From the NCBI RefSeq assembly GCF_001277295.1, contig NZ_CP011456.1:4406001-4470000 (forward strand): DNA of 64,000 bases. Reading direction: 5' to 3'. The DNA comes from Anabaena sp. WA102. GTDB lineage: Bacteria > Cyanobacteriota > Cyanobacteriia > Cyanobacteriales > Nostocaceae. Made by a program: the position numbers and the translations under genes. This document shows, piece by piece, positions 60,732-64,000 of this stretch (positions are counted from its first letter, which is position 1; every line of letters begins with the position of its first letter). The notes beneath the pieces were generated by a model. It saw nothing but the letters and a program-made list of their open reading frames with translations, had not been told where the DNA came from and ran no database searches.

Positions 60732-62147
60732 ATGACAACCCCAAAAGAAATCTTGAAGAAGATTCAAGACGAAAAAATTCAGATGATTGATCTGAAATTC
60801 ATTGATACACTGGGAACTTGGCAACATTTGACCATGTACCAAGACCAGATTGATGAAAGTTCATTCTCTGACGGTGTACCTTTCGACGGTTCTAGTATTC
60901 GGGGTTGGAAAGGTATCGAAGAATCTGACATGACCATGGTGCTTGATCCTAACACCGCTTGGATTGACCCATTCATGAAAGAGCCAACTCTCAGTATCAT
61001 TTGTAGTATTAAAGAACCCCGCACAGGCCAATGGTACAACCGTTGTCCTCGCGTTATTGCCCAAAAAGCGATAGATTATCTAGCTTCCACCGGACTTGGT
61101 GACACAGCTTTCTTTGGTCCTGAAGCTGAATTTTTCATTTTTGATGATGTCCGCTACGACCAAACCACCAACTCCGGTTACTACTACGTTGATTCTGTAG
61201 AAGGTCGTTGGAACACTGGTAGAGAAGAAGGACCTAACCTGGGTTACAAAACCCGCGTCAAAGAAGGTTATTTCCCAGTTCCTCCCACTGACAGCTTTCA
61301 AGATATGCGGACAGAAATGCTGCTAACCATGAAAGATTGTGGCGTACCCATTGAAAAGCAACACCATGAAGTTGCAACAGGTGGTCAGTGCGAACTTGGG
61401 TTCAAATTTGGTAAGTTAATTGAAGCTGCTGATTGGTTGATGACTTACAAGTATGTCATCAAGAATGTTGCCAGAAAATATGGCAAAACCGTCACCTTTA
61501 TGCCCAAACCCATTTTTGGTGATAATGGTTCTGGTATGCACTGTCACCAATCCATTTGGAAAAATGGTCAACCTCTATTTGCGGGTGACAAGTACGCTGG
61601 TATGAGTGAAATGGGACTTTACTACATTGGTGGTATTCTCAAACACGCTCCAGCATTGTTGGCAATCACCAACCCCACCACCAACTCCTACAAACGCCTT
61701 GTACCTGGTTATGAAGCACCTGTAAACTTGGCTTATTCCCAAGGTAATCGTTCTGCTTCTGTGCGGATTCCTCTTTCTGGAGACAACCCCAAAGCCAAGC
61801 GTTTAGAATTCCGTTGTCCAGACGCTACTTCTAACCCTTACTTGGCTTTTGCGGCTATGCTTTGTGCTGGGATTGATGGTATCAAAAACAAAATTCATCC
61901 TGGTGAACCCTTAGATAAAAATATCTATGAACTTTCACCAGAAGAATTGTCTAAGATTCCTTCTACTCCAGGTTCTTTAGAATTGGCTTTGGAAGCTTTG
62001 GAAAATGACCACGCTTTCTTAACTGAAACTGGCGTTTTCTCTGAAGATTTCATTCAAAATTGGATTGATTACAAGGTTGCTAACGAAGTTAAGCAAATGC
62101 AATTGCGTCCACATCCTTATGAATTCTTCTTGTATTACGATTGCTAA
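60732..62147 (+). CDS. glnA: glutamine synthetase type I
   Basis: Assimilates ammonium by converting glutamate to glutamine. 471 residues, full length. GVPFDGSSIRGWKGIEESDM, FGPEAEFFIFDDVRY, GDNGSGMHCHQSIW and NRSASVRIPLSGDNPKAKRL are the family motifs of the GlnA type. It has a long upstream region with a putative NtcA site. The convergent gifA gene encodes an inhibitor of this enzyme. Confidence 0.98.
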   Translation: MTTPKEILKKIQDEKIQMIDLKFIDTLGTWQHLTMYQDQIDESSFSDGVPFDGSSIRGWKGIEESDMTMVLDPNTAWIDPFMKEPTLSIICSIKEPRTGQWYNRCPRVIAQKAIDYLASTGLGDTAFFGPEAEFFIFDDVRYDQTTNSGYYYVDSVEGRWNTGREEGPNLGYKTRVKEGYFPVPPTDSFQDMRTEMLLTMKDCGVPIEKQHHEVATGGQCELGFKFGKLIEAADWLMTYKYVIKNVARKYGKTVTFMPKPIFGDNGSGMHCHQSIWKNGQPLFAGDKYAGMSEMGLYYIGGILKHAPALLAITNPTTNSYKRLVPGYEAPVNLAYSQGNRSASVRIPLSGDNPKAKRLEFRCPDATSNPYLAFAAMLCAGIDGIKNKIHPGEPLDKNIYELSPEELSKIPSTPGSLELALEALENDHAFLTETGVFSEDFIQNWIDYKVANEVKQMQLRPHPYEFFLYYDC

Positions 62148-62184
62148 TTACAACAATTACTAACGTACAACTAGTGAATTTTTT

Positions 62185-62212
62185 AGCCACCCTCTGGGGT
62201 GGCTTTCTTTTT
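62185..62212 (+). terminator. intrinsic terminator of glnA
   Basis: The stem AGCCACCC / GGGGTGGCT with a short loop is followed by TTCTTTTT. It ends just before the convergent gifA stop at 62216. Confidence 0.88.
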
Positions 62213-62215
62213 CAC

Positions 62216-62416
62216 TTAACTCATAGTCGCTTGGCTACGTCCATAAAGCGTCTGAGTAGCTGCATCCATTTTACCTTGAATGGGATTCCAGTAGTGAGAT
62301 ATTCCTTCATGCAAATTAAGTTCCTGTGCAGCCCGCATCAACATGGATTGTTGACGATTCTTAGCTTGCTGATGTTGACGTACAATTGATTGACGGGCTT
62401 TTTCTTGAATAGACAT
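62216..62416 (-). CDS. gifA: glutamine synthetase inactivating factor IF7
   Basis: 66 residues from the ATG at 62416, preceded by GGGAGG; a longer frame to 62473 has no ribosome-binding site. MSIQEKARQSIVRQHQQAKN, RQQSMLMRAAQELNL and YWNPIQGKMDAATQTLYGRS match IF7 of cyanobacteria, a natively disordered, Arg/Lys-rich peptide that binds and inhibits GlnA when nitrogen is plentiful. The convergent position after glnA matches Anabaena. Two perfect NtcA boxes lie upstream. Confidence 0.88.
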   Translation of the reverse strand: MSIQEKARQSIVRQHQQAKNRQQSMLMRAAQELNLHEGISHYWNPIQGKMDAATQTLYGRSQATMS

Positions 62417-62495
62417 AACACTACCTACCTCCCTGTATTTATTTACTAAGGAATAATTTACTATTCCCTGCAATCTGATGATAACACAAAAATCT

Positions 62496-62509
62496 GTAGC
62501 GTAAACTAC
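62496..62509 (-). promoter_or_regulatory. NtcA box 1 of gifA (perfect GTA-N8-TAC)
   Basis: GTAGCGTAAACTAC on the plus strand, about 80 bp upstream of the gifA start. A TATCAT candidate -10 box lies about 12 bp on the gene side. The box would overlap the -35 region, fitting NtcA repression of gif genes. Confidence 0.8.
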
Positions 62510-62609
62510 AGAATCTTAACAGAATCTTAACAGAATCTTAAATGAATAGGATTGATATGATTATATCTCCTCTATCCTGCTTGCATTTTCGATGAGAACA
62601 TAAAATTCT

Positions 62610-62623
62610 GTAGCGTAAACTAC
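62610..62623 (-). promoter_or_regulatory. NtcA box 2 upstream of gifA
   Basis: The same 14-bp sequence GTAGCGTAAACTAC as box 1, 114 bp further upstream. Three tandem AGAATCTTAAC units lie between the boxes. Confidence 0.75.
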
Positions 62624-62689
62624 AAAATGATATTTTTGTTATAAAACTTCATGAAATTGGTCAGTTGTCAGTTGCAAAAGAATATTTCT

Positions 62690-62798
62690 CTCCCCTACTC
62701 CCCCTACTCCCCTACTCCCCTACTCCCCCTACTCCCCTACTCCCCTACTCCCCCTACTCCCCCTACTCCCCTACTCCCCCTACTCCCCTACTCCTCCA
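62690..62798. repeat. CCCCTACT tandem repeat
   Basis: About 13 units of CTACTCCCC or CTACTCCCCC, a minisatellite related to the 46336 and 46688 arrays. It ends at the stop of the alcohol dehydrogenase gene. Confidence 0.88.
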
Positions 62799-63845
62799 CT
62801 ATGGATAAATCAAAATCTTATAAGTTTCCGCCGTGGGGGCGATCGCTTGGTCTACGGCTTGTGATAAATTTTGGAGGGGATAGCGATCGCTAATTAAGGC
62901 TTTCACATCAATGCGGCGATTAAATACGATGTCCGCAGATAGGCTTTGCAGGCGGTAGGATGAGCTATAACTGCCCATTAAGTCTATTTCCCGACGGTAG
63001 AGAGTATTGGGGTTAATGGGGATGGTTAACTCGTCTGGGAACTCCGCAAAGAAGAGAATTTTTCCACCTTTGCGAGTGCAGTCTAAAGCTTGGAAAAATG
63101 CTTTGTCACTGGGAACAGCTAACAAGGTGACATCAACACCCATTCCCCCAGTTAAAGCTTGAATTTTGGTAGATAAATCAGCGTCACGGGCATCAAAAGC
63201 CGCTTCTGCGCCTACTTCTAGAGCTTTTTCAATTCTAGATGGCAAGAGGTCAGTAGCGATCGCTTTCGCTCCAAAATACTTCACCAACATCATAAACATT
63301 AACCCAATGGGACCTGCACCAGTTACTAATACAGTTTGTCCAGGTGCAATTTCAGCTTTTTTCACCGCTTTTAAACAGCAATTAGTGGGTTCAACAAAAC
63401 TCGCCTCTTCAAAACTGATATCATCAGGGATGGGAATTAAGCCACCATTTTCGACAATGTGGGCTGGAACTTTCACATACTCCGCAAAACCGCCACCACT
63501 GGCGTTAAAACCTGCGGTAGTCGAGATATTTTTATAAACATCGCACATGGAAAAATTATCATTTAAGCAATAGGCGCAACGCATACATGGTATATGGTGC
63601 ATCACCGCTACCCGTTGTCCTACTTGCCACCCTTTTACCTGTGAACCAACAGCCGCAATAGTTCCAGCGGTTTCATGTCCAAATATGCGGGGCGGTTCAT
63701 ACAAAGGATAACGAATCTTTTTAATATCTGACTGACACAAACCCACAACCCTCACCTGTACTAGCACTTCATCTGCGTCTAGGGTAGGAACTGGGACTTC
63801 TTCGTAGGATAATTGATTTACGCCTCTAAATACTTGTGCTTTCAC
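62799..63845 (-). CDS. zinc-dependent alcohol dehydrogenase family protein
   Basis: 348 residues of the medium-chain dehydrogenase fold. The catalytic zinc ligands are in GLCQSDIKK and FGHETAG. The structural zinc cysteines CMRCAYCLNDNFSMC are complete. The NAD-binding motif is VTGAGPIGLMFMMLV. It is closer to sorbitol/threonine dehydrogenases than to ethanol dehydrogenase, but the substrate is unknown. It stands alone. Confidence 0.88.
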   Translation of the reverse strand: MKAQVFRGVNQLSYEEVPVPTLDADEVLVQVRVVGLCQSDIKKIRYPLYEPPRIFGHETAGTIAAVGSQVKGWQVGQRVAVMHHIPCMRCAYCLNDNFSMCDVYKNISTTAGFNASGGGFAEYVKVPAHIVENGGLIPIPDDISFEEASFVEPTNCCLKAVKKAEIAPGQTVLVTGAGPIGLMFMMLVKYFGAKAIATDLLPSRIEKALEVGAEAAFDARDADLSTKIQALTGGMGVDVTLLAVPSDKAFFQALDCTRKGGKILFFAEFPDELTIPINPNTLYRREIDLMGSYSSSYRLQSLSADIVFNRRIDVKALISDRYPLQNLSQAVDQAIAPTAETYKILIYP

Positions 63846-63901
63846 GTTGGTTTTCCACTATTCAACGTTACTAGATTTAACATTTTGTGGGTGAGGTTAA
63901 G

Positions 63902-64000
63902 TTATGGAGTTTTATCTTTCTGTCTTTTAGCTTTTTCTAATTGTGTTTCTAAGCTTTGTTCAAAAATTTGGAATGCTTCAACATCTGCTGATGAAAGATA
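63902..64000 (-). CDS. hypothetical protein, C-terminal end (5' end outside window)
   Basis: An open frame enters from the right edge and ends at 63902. The visible 32 residues (LSSADVEAFQIFEQSLETQL, then EKAKRQKDKTP) are helical and charged. Too short to assign. Confidence 0.45.
   Translation of the reverse strand, partial: YLSSADVEAFQIFEQSLETQLEKAKRQKDKTP

Noticed and set aside
62417..62798. Glutamine riboswitch in the gifA leader
   Set aside because: The leader is short and shows NtcA boxes but no glnA-type RNA motif that I can recognise; the riboswitch is better known for gifB.
62651..62893. Plus-strand frame over the CCCCTACT array
   Set aside because: It is mostly repeat translation and antisense to the alcohol dehydrogenase 3' end.

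Overview
The window is a chromosomal segment of a cyanobacterium. It encodes cytochrome b6 and subunit IV (petB, petD), a phycobiliprotein lyase (CpcS type), the allophycocyanin beta-18 subunit (apcF), and glutamine synthetase next to its small inactivating protein (glnA, gifA). It also carries many copies of the HIP1 octamer GCGATCGC. The AT-rich sequence, the heptamer tandem repeats and the density of miniature elements suggest a filamentous Nostocales strain (Anabaena, Dolichospermum or Aphanizomenon type). That placement is inference; no rRNA lies in the window and I recognised no tRNA.

Layout. 1-1.1 kb: the end of an AAA ATPase gene and an HNH-like partner, resembling a Septu-type defence pair. 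1.1-7.5 kb: dnaG; a minus-strand cluster of a protoglobin, a V4R-like protein and a broken DUF4388 gene; an IS4-family element; a histidine kinase cut at its 3' end. 7.7-12.8 kb: a Spy-like periplasmic protein, a small gene with a 14-codon remnant behind it, a single-chain restriction-modification enzyme and an Rpn-like nuclease. 12.9-23.3 kb: a stress protein with a ChaB domain, dps, a deoxyhypusine-synthase-like gene, a broken DUF433/DUF5615 pair, cobO, a group 2 sigma factor, a TnpB-element remnant, a HerA-like ATPase and a GST. 24-38.8 kb: fasciclin, ferritin-like, HEAT, cpcS, a site-2 protease, an MBL protein, ctpA, petB-petD, an anti-sigma factor, a zinc-ribbon membrane protein, rimI, lysA, cdaA-uppS. 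38.8-52 kb: DUF3143 and J-domain genes, a Phd-type antitoxin, DUF29, a PD-(D/E)XK-like protein, secD-secF, pdhB, a solute-binding lipoprotein, a CobT-like protein, DUF2232 and a Crp/Fnr regulator. 53-64 kb: a 1295-residue coiled-coil/actin-like ATPase, an antitoxin with a PIN toxin gene broken by the second IS copy, a truncated WG-repeat gene, apcF, glnA-gifA and a zinc alcohol dehydrogenase.

The most striking feature is the load of small mobile DNA. There are two 1175-bp IS4 copies with the same transposase, one with a clean 9-bp target duplication and one without. At least four miniature inverted-repeat families are present, with three remnants of IS200/IS605 (TnpB) elements and many 7- and 9-bp tandem arrays. 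Several insertions supply the stop codon of a neighbouring gene or break toxin-antitoxin genes.

Candidates for less-described biology are the protoglobin/V4R-like/DUF4388 cluster with its duplicated intergenic stem-loop, the large coiled-coil/actin-like ATPase, and the degenerate HNH partner of the AAA ATPase. The clearest regulatory reading is gifA, which has two perfect NtcA boxes upstream and lies convergent to glnA.
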